Origin: Chrysopilus asiliformis
Taxonomy: Eukaryota; Arthropoda; Insecta; Diptera; Rhagionidae
Reading direction: 5' to 3'
Assembly (NCBI GenBank): GCA_964034945.1
Contig: OZ035962.1
Coordinates: 19,954,530-20,018,529, forward strand
DNA length: 64,000 bases
Shown: positions 1-12,126 of the stretch, piece after piece
Layout of the letters: each line of letters opens with the position of its first letter
How positions within the stretch are numbered: position 1 is the stretch's first letter
Notes under the pieces: model-generated
Told to the model about the DNA's origin: nothing
The model's input: the letters and a program-made list of their open reading frames with translations, nothing else
The model's database searches: none
Translations under genes and position numbers: made by a program

Positions 1-330
1 CCATTTCAATACAGTTCAGTGAATCAAAACGAGTCAAGTAAGAGCAAGATGACCGTATGAAAATAAATATTTTCCTCTCGTTTAAACCGTGAGCTGTCAA
101 AGGAAAATAGACTCTCGGAATGGTGTTGGCGCCTAAAGTTATTTGTTTGCGCCTAAAGTTAGTCTCAAACTTGTGAAATTTGAATTTCGCGGCAAACTAA
201 ATTTGAATTTCGCGACCTTATACAGTTCAGTGGATGCGTTCAAGTACGATAAAGACGGGAATACTTTTGGGACCATTTTTCAGCAGAGCTTTGTATGGTG
301 ACAGTTGTTCTATGTTATATAGTTCTGTGA
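1..330. repeat. Dispersed repeat, copy 1 (inverted relative to 28663-29037)
   Basis: The first 330 bases match the reverse complement of 28663-29037 nearly base for base, including the motifs TTGGCGCCTAAAGTTA, CAGTTCAGTGAATC and ACAGTTGTTCTATG. The copy is cut by the window edge. The second copy carries two extra repeats of a 10-11-bp GATGCGTTCAAGTAC-type unit. The family type is not recognised. Confidence 0.8.
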
Positions 331-2395
331 TTCTGGCCTTCTTTAAGGTTCATCCTATCTCAGAAATACCAAATATTAAAATTCAATCTTGCTCAGGCAA
401 AGCAATATTTTTCTGAAATTCCAAGAAGTTCTTCATATGTTTAGAATACCACAAATTTCCAAAAACCAGTTGAATTGTGAATCAATTCCTTAAATATCCC
501 ATTATTTAAATATTTTCGACTTTAGCTTTTGAATAATAGAAGGACCAACGTTCATTTTATTCTCACCTTAGATAAACTTGTTAATCCGTAGGCGACTAAA
601 CTGTCGTCCATTTAGCCAAAAACACCCTAAAATTACCCGTCAATTTGCATAAATTCGCATTCGTTTGAGTAAAGATGAATAAGGATATGCTAGGACTGTA
701 CCTATAGTTATAATTGTATATAGGCATAACTGTACATATTCATATTATTCATAGTAGAAACTTAGCAGCTGCATTCAGTTTTGTTCGTTTCATCTTGAAT
801 CTACTTGGGTTAGGTATTTTACAGCATAACTGTCTACATACTCGCATGAACGGAATTTTACAAATTTCTATGTGAATGTAGACTCTTAAATGCATCTAAA
901 TATATGCTTTACCTTGGAAATTTTGTACACCTTTTGCTTCTGTTAGCCTTCAACGAAATTATCTACTCCGGTCTTCGAGGGCGGCAGGAAGGGTAATCAT
1001 GTCAAAGCATTTTTGATATATAACATAGTGAAAGCCTTCTTGCTCCTGCAGCCATTTGTATATCAGACTACTCTCCTGTTTCCGCTTTGGAACAGCTATT
1101 AATGTTGCGATTGTGTTCTATAAGTTGGTTACCAACGGGGCAGTGTAAATGTATAAATGTTTCGCGAATGTGCTTGTATATGAGGCGGAAGATAATAAAA
1201 TTTCGCAAGAGTTTATATAAAATTTAATCAAAAAGTTTTGCATAATTGTACGAAAATCATGATAATTGTGTTACAAAATTTGGAATTCCGTGTGACATTT
1301 CATTCCAGCAAAGATCGGGCCATGGACATTTAAATTTTGCGGAAACACACATATTCTCGTATATATAATAAATTTTTATCATTGTACCTGTATAGAACTA
1401 AATCAGAAGCTTTGAACCTTTTTGACTACATTAATTGATGAATACACAAAATTTAACGATGGGAATTTAACTTCATCAAAATTTCTTCAAATCCAAATTG
1501 TTTGTATCACACACACAAGTTTCTCATTGGATTTATAGTGTTACCATATTTATTTTCAGTCAATCGTGGACAAGATTAACGGTGGGAAGAGGTGGGTGTG
1601 GGAGAATGGCTGAAATCATCAACGAAATTGAAAATTTTATATTGAAAATAAATTTTGTATAGAAGATTTAAAGGAAGATTAATTAATAAATGTTCTCAAA
1701 CTAATTTTTAAATGAAGTAAAACTTGATTTAGTCGAAATCTAATTAAGAAATTTTTTCAGCAAAATACGCAATGAGTTAAATCGAGAGCTACATAGTACC
1801 AAGCGACAATAAACTTATTTTTTGCACTCTTTACGTTCCATTAATAAATAATCGCAGCGAAAATTGCAAAAATATCAATTGAGGAAAAATACTCCGCGGG
1901 CCAAAGTATTTAAGACACATGTGCCCTTTGTAAAAAATCATTAAAGAAAATTGCGCCGCAGTCGAAATTAATGTAATTTACAGCAAGTTGAAGCTGAAGT
2001 AGTGTATTTTTTGCATTTGATCAACTATTTTTCTCGAGTATGATAAGTTTTTATAACACTAAATTAAAAAATCTGGGAAAAAAGTTTAGTTATCGGGACG
2101 CTGGGACAGTATTCCTAAATCCGGGACTGTCCCGGCCATTTTGGGTCGTGGGGTCACCCTATTTGTAGCACAACATTCCATAGCAGACCCGGAATTTTTG
2201 GTTGATACTGCCCGTCAATGTTTGTAAATTGCCCGTAATTAACTGATTTTTGTAAATTACAAGTAAAAAACGTAATTAATGTAATTAATTGTATTTAGGT
2301 ATGTTTGCGTGTACTACTCTTAAAGAATTAAATTTTTACTAATCATTTTTTTCTTTTTATTATCTATTATACTAGGCAAATTTCCAATTAATTAC
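331..2395. other. AT-rich non-genic stretch
   Basis: I found no gene with splice or protein support in this stretch. The only structured part is the hAT-end-like piece at about 2080-2161. Confidence 0.6.
2080..2161 (-). mobile_element. Possible hAT-like terminus remnant
   Basis: Read on the minus strand this begins TAGGGTGACCCCACGACCC and then has CCGGGACAGTCCCGG. That resembles the TAGGGTGAYCA...CCGGGA ends of one hAT group. A matching partner end with an 8-bp duplication was not found, so it is probably a fragment. A similar single end lies near 21339. Confidence 0.35.
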
Positions 2396-2399
2396 ATAA

Positions 2400-2604
2400 A
2401 ATACATTAACTACGTTAAGTACATTAAGTACATTAAGTACATTAAGTACATTCAGTACATTAAGTACATTAAGTACATTAAGTACATTAAGTACATTAAG
2501 TACATTAAGTACATTAAGTACATTAAGTACATTAAGTACATTAAGTACATTAAGTACATTAAGTACATTCAGTACATTAAGTACATTCAGTACATTAAGT
2601 ACAT
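2400..2604. repeat. 9-bp minisatellite (TTAAGTACA)n, left block
   Basis: About 22 tandem copies of TTAAGTACA, a few with TTCAGTACA. Because the unit is 9 bp, every frame stays open, which creates artificial Asn-Val-Leu and Tyr-Ile-Lys repeat ORFs. The array continues at 3032-3054 and 4001-4113 after two insertions. Confidence 0.95.
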
Positions 2605-3031
2605 AAAGCGAGAACTCCAATTGGGCAGAGGCACAAGCAGTAGCAGTGGCAGAAGCAGAATCTGCTTTCACAATGAAATTTGAATTCTGACGAAAATAGC
2701 AGAAACCTGTCAAAACGTTGTACGTATGTATTTATATCCGTGGCATGACTTGTCGTATAATATTTTGTTGTTTTTCACTTATTCAATTAATTTCTAGTCC
2801 ATTTCAAGTCTTACAAATATTTACTTAGGTCCATATATGCAACAAATGTCAACAACGATTTGTGAGGTTAAATTGAAAGCAGAAATTTAGAGATTAGAGC
2901 TAAAATGTGTTTCTGCCTCTGCCGCTGCCTCTGCTGCTGCTTTATTGGAGCTCATCCTATAAGACGCTATGTGTTCTAAAGTTCTGCTTCTGCCTCTGCT
3001 GCTGCCTCTGCCGAATTGGAGTTCTCGCTTT
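2605..3031. mobile_element. Inverted-repeat element with 8-bp target duplication, in the minisatellite
   Basis: The 427-bp element has ends AAAGCGAGAACTCCAATT and its inverse, followed inward by Gln/Ala-codon-like GCAGAGGC repeats in opposite orientation. It is flanked by AAGTACAT on both sides (2597-2604, 3032-3039). Eight-base duplications are typical of hAT and P elements. The flanks are part of a 9-bp tandem array, so the duplication could be coincidental. Confidence 0.65.
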
Positions 3032-3054
3032 AAGTACATTAAGTACATTAAGTA
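3032..3054. repeat. 9-bp minisatellite, middle block
   Basis: About two and a half TTAAGTACA units, left between the two inserted elements. Confidence 0.85.
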
Positions 3055-4000
3055 GGGGAAGCCGGGCATGTATTAACAAAATTTGGAAATTGGGTCATGT
3101 TTTTTTAACAAGTAACATTTTTGATATTGTTTTTATATCTAGTCATACTGTAGGTCTTCAGGTATCATAAGAAATAAAAATAAGTTTCAATCAGGTAGTC
3201 ACTATATTAAAAAAATCATTTTTATGAAAAAATGTCATCTGTTAAAACTAACCCCGGTCACGGGGCTAGTTTTAACAACGATGGGGTAAGTATTAACAAA
3301 GGTTTTAACATGGAAATAATTAAAAGAAAAGAATTTTTTTTCACAAAAATTATAAAATAAACAAAATAAATATCCTTTTAAATTCAAATATATTAATTAT
3401 CACAAAAACTAATAAAATGAACCAAATAAATATCCTTTTCAAGGAACATAAATTGACAAAAAAAATTAAGTCGTTTTAAAAAACAAAAACAGTTATTATT
3501 ATCTAAAAAAAGGTCTCAGGGAAGCTTTTTTGTACATAATTTGTATCTATAAAAACATAGTATGAAAATTCTTACTCTATGTCTATGACATTATATTGTT
3601 AATTCTTGCCCCATGGGTTTGTTAATTTTAGCCCCGACACTACTTTTTTTGTAATATTAACCACACACAAAAGTATAGTCAAGGATTGTAATAAAACCAA
3701 AGGATATTATTAATTATAGCTTCATTAACTTACATTATGCGCAAAGTTATATTCAATAATATAAAAAACTTAGACAGAAATCAAAATATTCCAAACCATA
3801 AAAAGTTCGTTTACCAGCTAAATTTCGGTCTTTGTGCTTAACCCTCACTGGCAATGAACAGTTTATAACTGATGAGTCATGATATGGTTGACCGTATCGA
3901 GTGGGGGACAAAAACCAAATTTCGAGATTGTGGCTCGTATATTTCGGCGGGAATAGGCTTGTTAATACTTACCCCTGTTAATACTAGCCCCGGGTTCCCC
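3055..4000. mobile_element. TIR element flanked by TA, in the same minisatellite
   Basis: The 946-bp element runs from GGGGAAGCCGGGCATGTATT to the inverse of GGGGAACCCGGGGCTAGTAT, with TA at 3053-3054 and 4001-4002. Motifs like TTAATACTTACCCC and TTTTAACTAACCCCGG recur inside in both orientations. TA duplication suggests the Tc1/mariner superfamily. No transposase remnant was recognised. Confidence 0.6.
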
Positions 4001-4113
4001 TACATTAAGTATATTAAGTACATTAAGTACATTAAGTACATTAAGTACATTAATTACATTCAGTACATTAATTACATTAAGTACATTGAGTACATTTAAG
4101 TACATTAAATAAA
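4001..4113. repeat. 9-bp minisatellite, right block
   Basis: About twelve TTAAGTACA-type units with variants (TTAATTACA, TTCAGTACA, TTGAGTACA). It continues the array interrupted at 2605 and 3055. Confidence 0.9.
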
Positions 4114-6330
4114 AATAAGAAAGTTGTGCTTGTTTAAAAGGACAGCAGAATAAATAAACTGCGATTCAAGTTAAGGTTTCTTTTTATTCAGCAAATAGTA
4201 GAGATTAAATGCTTTTAAATTGACATCAAATTGCTCTTTAATCCGTTAAGGATAGGATTCCAGGCAACTAAGGTTAAAAGTCTCTGTCCTTCACTATCTA
4301 AACAGTCATAAATGAACCAAACCCATAGGTTAAAATGAAAACTCGGAATATTTCAATAGTAGGTATATATATTCGTAAGTATATTAGATAAATCCTGCAA
4401 TTTAATTCACGAAAAATAAATTCCATACATATATTCATTTTTATTTAATAAAATAAGTTAAAGAAGATGAATTCATAGCAATCGCATTTAAAGTTCAGGA
4501 GCACAATCTTCATGCGAAAAAATTATAAACATTTAAACTATATTTTTTTAATCATTTACATATTTTATACAGGACTTAATAATTATTTTTGTTATTTCTA
4601 CAGAGTGAAAAACCAAAAAAAAAAAGTTTAAGTCAAAAATGTAAAAGCGAAATCAAAAAGACAATTTTTTTCTAAACGTAAGGAATATTTTATGAAAATC
4701 TTATTAAATATTTATGGAATAAGTGAAATAAAGTAAAAAAAAAATGAATGAAAATTAATGCAAATTTCTGTCAAGCTCCTCCAGTGCTTTTCCATTTGTC
4801 GCTTTTATCAAAAGCGTTTATGGTAAGATCCCGCTTCCATTTTCAACTGTCCTGGCTCGTGTTCCTTTCACTTTTCTGTCGGTGGTTTAGGAACCAGACA
4901 GAAGAAGGACTTTTACCATTGCTTGTTTCCTTCCTCTTTTAGTCCCTATTTACGGCCTTGGTGTTTGTTTTCAAATTGACTTCGCGAATTCACTTGTCTA
5001 ATGGGGCCCGGCCCTCCATTTTTCCCGTTACTGTGGTATCTGAGGTGGAAAAAGATTCTTTTTCTATTGTCATTGTGTGGTATAAGAAGGTGTTTAAAAG
5101 GTACTACTGCCAAATAGATATATGAGAATGTACGCCGAAAGTTTGGTTATGGTTAGATTCGCTGCTTTAGTAGAAAGGACACAAAAGTTGTTATGGTAAA
5201 TTGTTCCCTATAAATATACATAGTAGCTCAATGGGAAATGCTAAGGGCAACGTAACATTGAATTTAACAAAATTGGTTTAAGTTTTTTATGTGTTCTTTT
5301 TATTACAAATAATTTGTTTTAACGCTACATTTTATACAAGCACTCGTAAAATGCTTTGCCTATTTTCATAAATACTCGTACACCCAAAAAAATTGTATAA
5401 GGATAATAGAATTTTTTCGATTATTGGTAAACATTATTAAGGATTTTCCTCGCATTTTAGATATTAGCGTTTTAGAGTAGCTATTAAGATTTCTCAAGAT
5501 AGTAAAAGGTACATCCTATAAGAATTGATTTCAATAACTAGGAAATTGCCTGTTAGCAAACAACTTAAAATAATATTACTATTTTTTATGAAAACAATAT
5601 TTTCTATACCTACCAAACATTCATTTCATCGATGAGCAAATTTCGCAAGTTTCGCAGAAATCATATGCCCACACTCTGAATACCGAAACGGACAATAAAA
5701 CCTTTAAAAAAAACCTTCATTTTTACTATAGGTGTTTGGAAAAATATTTAAATAAGCTACGATGTTACCTAAATTGTGTAACTAAATTGAGCTTTTATAC
5801 ATGTTTTAACCATTTGAATAATAAAATACTTAAAGGATAAAGTCAATTTATGGAATGTTTTACGTGAAGATAGACATTTGATAAGGGATCACACGTGATA
5901 ACGTTAGGTTAACGCTTTCGATGCGAAAAATTGCTTGTCACTGAGAAAGCTATTTGCAAAATTCGACGTATTTTTGAAACAAAATCTTTATATTCACATG
6001 ATAAAGACAAGCCATATGATTGAATCGGTTTTTGCCTGGATTGTGACACCATTAAATCGAAAATATAAATAGGCGTTAAGTTATTTTGCTACATATTCAT
6101 GCATACCACCGATCATATCAAACATTTTATAACCATTATCGAAGTTTCAAAATTGCACGTAAAATAGTCATTAACCAAATCATTTGGCTTCCTTATTTGA
6201 AGCATTTTTTTTTATTATTGGAACGTTTATTGGAAATTACTATTTGTTAAATAATGATTACCCTTTTATTAGTTTCAGTTTTTGATAACAAGAGTACAAA
6301 ACATTTTATCTTCAGTGTGTCAAAGATATA
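4114..6330. other. AT-rich non-genic stretch
   Basis: I see no supported gene, RNA or clear repeat here. The short ORF at 4748-4942 has no recognisable domain and looks accidental. Confidence 0.55.
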
Positions 6331-6337
6331 TATTAAA

Positions 6338-6867
6338 CATAACAAAAGCTTTAATTGCCATTGAAAACCCGTATGGTGATATGGCATTGTTCGAAGTTTA
6401 AATGAACGGCGAACAGTTGTATCAAAATTCCACTTCAAACTTTTCAATAAGATTTTTTAAAATTTATTCCAATCGGATTTTGATGTATGTGAGTTTTATG
6501 TAGAATCATATCTTTGATAACTTTCGTTCTTGGACTTTTTTGATAAGATGCACCGTTTTTGAGATATTCACAAAAACCGTTTTCGTTCGTATGGGAGGTA
6601 CCCCCCCTAATGGTACATTTTTGCCCATGAACGAACTTAGCCTCGCATTTTACGAAAAACGAATCTGCGTTCAAGTCTCTAGCTCAATCCGTGCGCCCGC
6701 AATCCGCGCCACAGACGGATGGACAGACGGGCGGACATGTAAAATTAAATTTTTTTTTCATTCTAAACACACTGGTATAATTCATTTTTGTATGTGATGA
6801 CGGGATCTTGGCGTTACAAACGGTAAGGCAAATTTAATATACCCTTTGGTTTCACCATACGGGTATA
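6338..6867 (-). mobile_element. HINE/DINE-1-like element, family A copy 1
   Basis: On the minus strand it starts with the hairpin TATACCCGTATGGTGAAACC...GGGTATA (6867-6838), has a short GTCCGTC microsatellite, and ends near GGCAATTAAAGCTTTTGTTATG. Drosophila INE-1/DINE-1 elements, non-autonomous relatives of Helentrons, share this layout. The other copies are at 51957 and 62209. Confidence 0.65.
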
Positions 6868-6894
6868 AAAATACCGCAATAATACACTTTTGTT

Positions 6895-7610
6895 AAGTTA
6901 TTTAAAAAAACAATATCAGTTGTGATCAACACAAAACTTTCCTCTACAATATTTAGTTTCGGAAAAAATATGTTAGTAATATTTTTTCAAATATTTTCAA
7001 ATACCTTGAGAACTGTTAAAGATGCATAAAAAGTGTCAGAAGAAAAAATTCGGGATATTTCATTTCCTTTGGATATGGTTATACGAATTTTTTCTTAATA
7101 GCGCCTAGTTTTCGAAAGATTTTCAAAAAACCAAGAAATATTCAAAAAACTTGATTTCTTGAAATATGAGTTGAGAACCGTTAGAACTACGTATTAAACG
7201 TTAAAGGAAAGGATATAGCAAATTTTAATTCCTTTAAATTTGATTATAAGCATTTTTTCATAACAGCGCATAATATGCTAAAGATTTCCAAAAAACTTTT
7301 TTTTTTTTCAAATTCCTTGAGAACCGTTAGAGATACAAAAAAATCGTTCAAGCAAAAAATGTGGAAAATTTTATATGCTTTAAATTTCGTCTTATTCATT
7401 TTTTCCCAAAAGCGTATAGGTTTCGAGAAATTTTCAAAAAAATGTGTGTTTTCAAAAGAATTGTATGGGAAGTACCCGTTACAGCTACCGTTACTTTTCC
7501 AAAAGTTTAGAGAAAACTACGATTTCTGTAAAACTTATTCACAAAAAATTTCAAGTCGCTAAATTATCATATTCTCGAGTTATTTAATATACGTAAAATG
7601 AACTGATCGA
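6895..7610. repeat. Family D dispersed repeat (GAGAACCGTTAGAGATAC type)
   Basis: It begins ATATCAGTTGTGATCAACAC and then repeats a loose motif (gagaaccgttagagatac, followed by a TTTTCGAGAAATTTTC block) about three times. Related stretches occur at 17050-17240, 27590-27920, 28430-28600, 36475-38090 and 40725-41300. The cores with GACAGAC runs in some copies suggest a HINE-type repeat. Confidence 0.55.
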
Positions 7611-7727
7611 CAGGCAGACGCAATTAACGCAATTTTCACTTAAATAGTGAAAACACCAATAAAGAGGAATGCGCCGCATGTGAAAATTTCAGAATATTTG
7701 AAATTGGGCAAAAATTCGTTGGAAACG

Positions 7728-8655
7728 TAAGTAAAACTACAATTGCCAGGGGCCAATCATCAAATACTCTATTTGATGACAGACAAAATGCTTACTTAAC
7801 AAAACCATTTGTATAGATAAGTTATTTTTCATGTATAGATAAGTTATGTAAAATTATATTCTGAACACATTTTATCTTCATAAATATTTCAATACGACTC
7901 ACCGTCTTCGAGAAAATAAAAAAAAAATTAAATTTGTATGGGCGGGGGAGGAAGGATAGGTCCAATTGGTTATGTAAAATCATATTATAAACACATTTCG
8001 TCTACATAAATTTTTCGATATTATGCACAACACTATGCAACATTTTTGCGACGGGGAAGGAGTAATCCAATTGAATTTTTGGTGTATTGATAAGTTACGT
8101 CAAATAATATTCTAACACATTTTACCTCAATAATTTTTTTTATATGTACAGCTCACGGTTTTCGAGAAAATTGTCAAAAACGGTTTCATTTGTATGGGGG
8201 AGGGGGGAAGGAATGGACCGATTTGCCGGTTCAAAAATACGCGACTATACAATAATTTAAGTCTATCTCAATCCTTTCGAAAGTTACGGTGTTCACGGAT
8301 AGGCAGACGGACAAACGGAAAGACAGACGGATAGACAGATGGACAGACAGACAGACGGAGAGACCGACGGACAGATAGACGAACAAACAAACGGAGAGAC
8401 CGACGGACAGATAGACGAACAAACAAACGGACAGACAGACAGACGGACAGACAGACGGACAGACAGACGGGCAGACAGACGAACAAACAAACGGACAGAC
8501 AGACGGACAGACAGACGGACAGACGAACGGGCAGACAGACGGACGAACGGACGGACGGACATTCGGAAATCAAAATCATTTCTCATCCCAAACACCCTGT
8601 TGTACGTTTTTTTTTGTGTCCGACGTCATTTTACATGCAAACCTTATGTTTTGTA
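7728..8655 (+). mobile_element. HINE-type element, family B copy 1
   Basis: It starts AACTACAATTGCCAGGGGCC, includes two or three copies of an internal unit (tgtatggggg-agg...gttttcgagaaaat), then a GACAGACG octamer array, then TCATCCCAAACACCCTGTTG. Family B copies share this order at 15895, 33163, 33525 (inverted) and 46522. Confidence 0.6.
8297..8562. repeat. GACAGACG-type octamer microsatellite
   Basis: About 265 bp of degenerate GACAGACG/GACGGACA units, with one direct duplication of a 32-bp block (gacggacagatagacg...). It is the core of the family B element. It produces spurious Arg-Thr-Asp-Arg and Ser-Val-Cys-Leu repeat ORFs. Confidence 0.9.
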
Positions 8656-10362
8656 ATTTAACTTCTAGGAGTGTTGTAAAAGCCTGCCCGTATTCAATAC
8701 TTCAAGTTGTTTCTTCCTCCATCAGATTTATTCAGGTGGTTCGACTGTAAATGGGTTAATCTCTTGGTTACTAGATTTTAGGGTCAAGGCCCATTCTCGT
8801 AAATGATATCGAATTATTAAACAGACACCAATTCTGTTACGCTCACAGTTCTAACATTTCAACTTGATAAGAATTCCTGCTATTGTTGTTTCTTGATAGA
8901 TTAGGTTTCTTTGATGCAATTAACTTAAGCTCAAATATTGGCATTTACGAATGAATTTCGGCTAATAAATTACCCAAACACGAATACAACGAAGCTATAT
9001 TAGATTGGTTCTATTTGTGGACATAATTACTCGAATCCTAATTGCATTTGTATTAAGTCTATAAGATTATTAGATAATAAAAAAAAGTTCGCTGTATTCG
9101 GAATAGATATAATAAAATAACTAAAACCTCATTACACTTTCAATGAGTCATCTTGGCGTCTCAATGGTTACAAGTAAATATCCACTAATAAATAAATATC
9201 CACTACCCTTCGTTGAGTTGTATATATATGCCTATCAACTAATATAATGGGAGGGATAATAATAGTTAATCTATGACATGTCCATCCAAGGAAAGTTCTA
9301 AAGCTATCTGTAATCCTATTTATGGTTAATAAATCTTTGCATTTGTCGTCTTGACCACGAACATACCTATGATGTCTTTATTTATACAGTAATATACATG
9401 TAGAATAGCTTTTGTCTTCATATTTTCTAAGAAAGTGTTTCCAACATGTAGTGTTGGTTAGAGATTTACGTCCTTGCCATCCTGTACTGCTATTCTACAC
9501 GTCAAAAATATTCCTTTTTGAGAGACCATCTAAGTTCAGTTTGATGGGAACCAAATAATTTCGTAATCTCATACATACTTGTATACATACGTGTCTCTTT
9601 TAGTGCAAGATGTATGTTGGTTGGGATATATTCCTATATCTGCGTATATATAAAAAATATCACAAATACAATGAGCCAAAGAGTCAACCCACTCAACAAA
9701 AACGAAATGGCCATATTATGGCCTACTCTTGGAACGCTAAGGAGCTGTTATTGTTCTCTAAAGGAAAATACCATTCCCGAGATTAAGACCTCCTTTCAGT
9801 GGGACAATTAATTATTAATTACGAGACAAGATATTGCAAAAGAAACTTCTCACTGAGCAGGGAGCTGAGTGTGCTTATAGCTTGTACTAAGGGTTAATTA
9901 AAGTGTATTTATGGTGGCCGTGGTTCAGCATTTTCTTCTATTAAGTTCAGATAGTCTTTGTCTTATTGTACAATTTTTGGTTTCATTTGGCACCAAAAGT
10001 TTATATTAATATACGAGTACTAATAATATACCCAAACTGTATGAATCTTTTAAAACAAAAGTTTCTTCTTTTAGAATGTTTACACGTCCTTCAGGATTAA
10101 TCCCCATAAACAAAATTTTCTGTATAAACAAGGAATTTTCTTTAATATCAATATATGAAATTAAATTTAAGATTGCTTATAATTAGATACTAAAAGTTTG
10201 AAATTGTTTGCCGAAAATAAAACAATATACGGGTAGAAAGTACTTAAGGCAGTAAGTAAGTTCGTATAGCAATAACTAAGACTTTAAGAAAATATTTGTT
10301 ACCGTAAACAACTTTTTAGAGTTGACGAAAACACTTCACTTTTTGGTGTTCCGACTTTAAAA
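8656..10362. other. Non-genic stretch
   Basis: No protein family, splice pattern or repeat is recognised. The short ORF at 9614-9811 has no supporting feature. Confidence 0.5.
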
Positions 10363-10590
10363 TATAAGAAAAGCTACAATTACCAGGGGCCAACCGTCAA
10401 ATACTCTATATGATGACTGACAAAATATTTATTTAAAAAAATCCATTTGTAAAGGAGAAAGGGGTAAGGAGTGGTCCGATTGGATTTTGATGTATGGAAC
10501 ACTTATGTAAAATCATATTCTAAACACATTTCGTCTTTATAATTTTTTTTCGAGAAAACAGGAATAAAGTATTCCATATGGCGTATTTTT
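10363..10590 (+). mobile_element. HINE-type family B fragment
   Basis: It carries AAGCTACAATTACCAGGGGC, ATACTCTATATGATGAC and CTAAACACATTTCGTC in family order. It stops before the octamer core, so it is truncated. Confidence 0.5.
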
Positions 10591-10769
10591 GTTACAACTT
10601 CAGTTATTACAGTTATTGGTTATCCTTAGTAATGTAAAAAACTTGAGTTTAACAATTTTCTTGCAATAAAGGGTCTTCCAATATGGACGCTCGATTATTA
10701 AATGTCAATAAAACAAGTTATGTGTGAGATATCCACTCATTTTTTTTTTGTTTGAAAGAATATTTTATG

Positions 10770-11415
10770 TCAATAAGTATGGAATATAACGTCATTCAAA
10801 TGTCCACCGTGGCTTTGCTTGGTGGCACGTATTCGGGAGGTCCAATTTTCAATGACTTTGTCGCATAAATCTGGCTGAATTTCCTGGATGTTGTTCGGTA
10901 TGTTGGCTTTGAGGGCATCAATTGTTTGCGGTTTGTTCGCATAGACCTGCGATTTAAGATAGCCCCAAAGGAATAAATCGTTAAATCGCACGATCTCGGT
11001 GGCCAATTCACGTTGCCGTCGCGCGAGATAACCATGCCCTGAAATCGCTCTTGCAGAATGTCCATCGTGGCATACGCTGTATGGCATGTAGCGCCGTCCT
11101 GTCGGAACCACATGTTGTCGGTATCCATATCATCCAGTTGAGGCCACAAGAAGATACTTATCATCAATCTGTAGCGCTCGACGTTGACGGTTATGGCAAT
11201 GGCAGTTTCGTTTTGGAAGAAGTACTGACCGATGATTCCGCCAGACCAAAATTCGCTCCAAACAGTGACTTTCTCGGGATTCATTTGGTGCTAATGTATC
11301 TCGTGTGGACTGGTATCGCCCCAAATCCGACAATTTTGCTATATCCATTCATCCAAAAATGAACCTCGTTCTTAAAGATGATTTTTTGGCGAAATTTGAA
11401 TCCAGTTTTCACCAT
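10770..11415 (-). pseudogene. Degenerate mariner/Tc-type transposase (C-terminal half)
   Basis: Two overlapping frames together resemble the C-terminal half of an insect mariner/Tc3-like transposase. One frame has NPEKVTVW, a WFRQDGATCHTA motif carrying the second catalytic Asp, and WPPRSCDLT. The other has FLWGYLKSQVYANKPQTIDALK, ending GGHLNDVIFHTY and a stop at 10770. The switch between them near 10960 shows a frameshift after CDLT, and there is another around 11290-11350, where the KIIFKNEVHFWMNGY-type segment is out of frame. The N-terminal DNA-binding part is missing. It is a dead copy. I could not place its terminal repeats. Confidence 0.7.
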
Positions 11416-11434
11416 TAGTGGGGTCAGCTCTCAG

Positions 11435-11980
11435 GAAAAAATTTCGTCCCCTAATGTCTACCGCTTCCCTTCTGTAAACCCCTCTCCTGTTATCTTCTGC
11501 AATTCAGATGGCATTTGGATCAAGTTTTCTCCTTAGGAGAGGGGAAAACTTGATCCAAATGCCTTCTGAATTGCTAATATCTATTAAGGACATTTTTTGC
11601 GCACTCGATTTTAATTTTTCGGTTATCTATACATATAAGCAAAACTTTAAGGTGGGTATATTTTTAATTTGATACAAAAAAACATTTTTAAAAATTTTAC
11701 TTGTCTGTCTCTGTACCTGAATGTTTGTTCCGACATCTCGTGAAAACGGCCCAACCGACTTCAACGAAACTTTGCTCATAAGTAGAGTTAATTGCAGAAT
11801 AAAAGATAGGATACTTTTTATTGACCTATCCTTAAGGGATTCCAATCTGTTTTCCAACATTAGTGAGGGCAGCCTTCAGGACGCTCAGGAAAAATTTTCG
11901 ACCAAAAATTTCTACCCCACTTCTTGAAAAGTCTTCAAAAGATGAACCGCGAAGCGCTTCGGGCACAACCCCTAGTATTT
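11435..11980 (-). mobile_element. Helitron/HINE-like repeat, family E
   Basis: On the minus strand the end reads ACTAGGGGTTGTGCCCGAAG, like the ACTAG-starting ends of insect non-autonomous Helitron-type repeats. It contains a GTCTGTC run and an AACGGCCCAACCGACTTCAA block typical of such elements. It includes a 34-bp-arm hairpin at 11499-11574. Confidence 0.45.
11499..11574. repeat. Short hairpin, arms about 34 bp
   Basis: The left arm GCAATTCAGATGGCATTTGG and onward is complementary to the segment ending CCTTCTGAATTGC, with about 8 bp between the arms. One single-base bulge and few mismatches. Confidence 0.75.
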
Positions 11981-12126
11981 TTATAAAAGCTAATATTTTA
12001 CTTATCGGGTTATAATGTAAATTGCGCAGGAACATAGATTTTGTATAAGAAAGTCATGTGCTGTTCACATCAAATATTTTTAGATTATTAACAACATCCA
12101 ATTGAAAAAATAAATATAAAAAAAAA

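Noticed and set aside
2372..2713. 113-codon ORF with repeated Asn-Val-Leu
   Set aside because: It is a translation of the 9-bp minisatellite; any frame stays open there.
2400..4113. CRISPR-like repeat array
   Set aside because: Units are 9 bp with no unique spacers, and the context is a eukaryotic genome.
8231..8656. Overlapping ~100-codon ORFs on both strands (Arg-Thr-Asp-Arg and Ser-Val-Cys-Leu repeats)
   Set aside because: Produced by the GACAGACG microsatellite of a HINE-type element; three frames are open at once.
10796..11362. Several overlapping ORFs on both strands
   Set aside because: Only the minus-strand frames match transposase motifs; the plus-strand ORF 11051-11362 is antisense.
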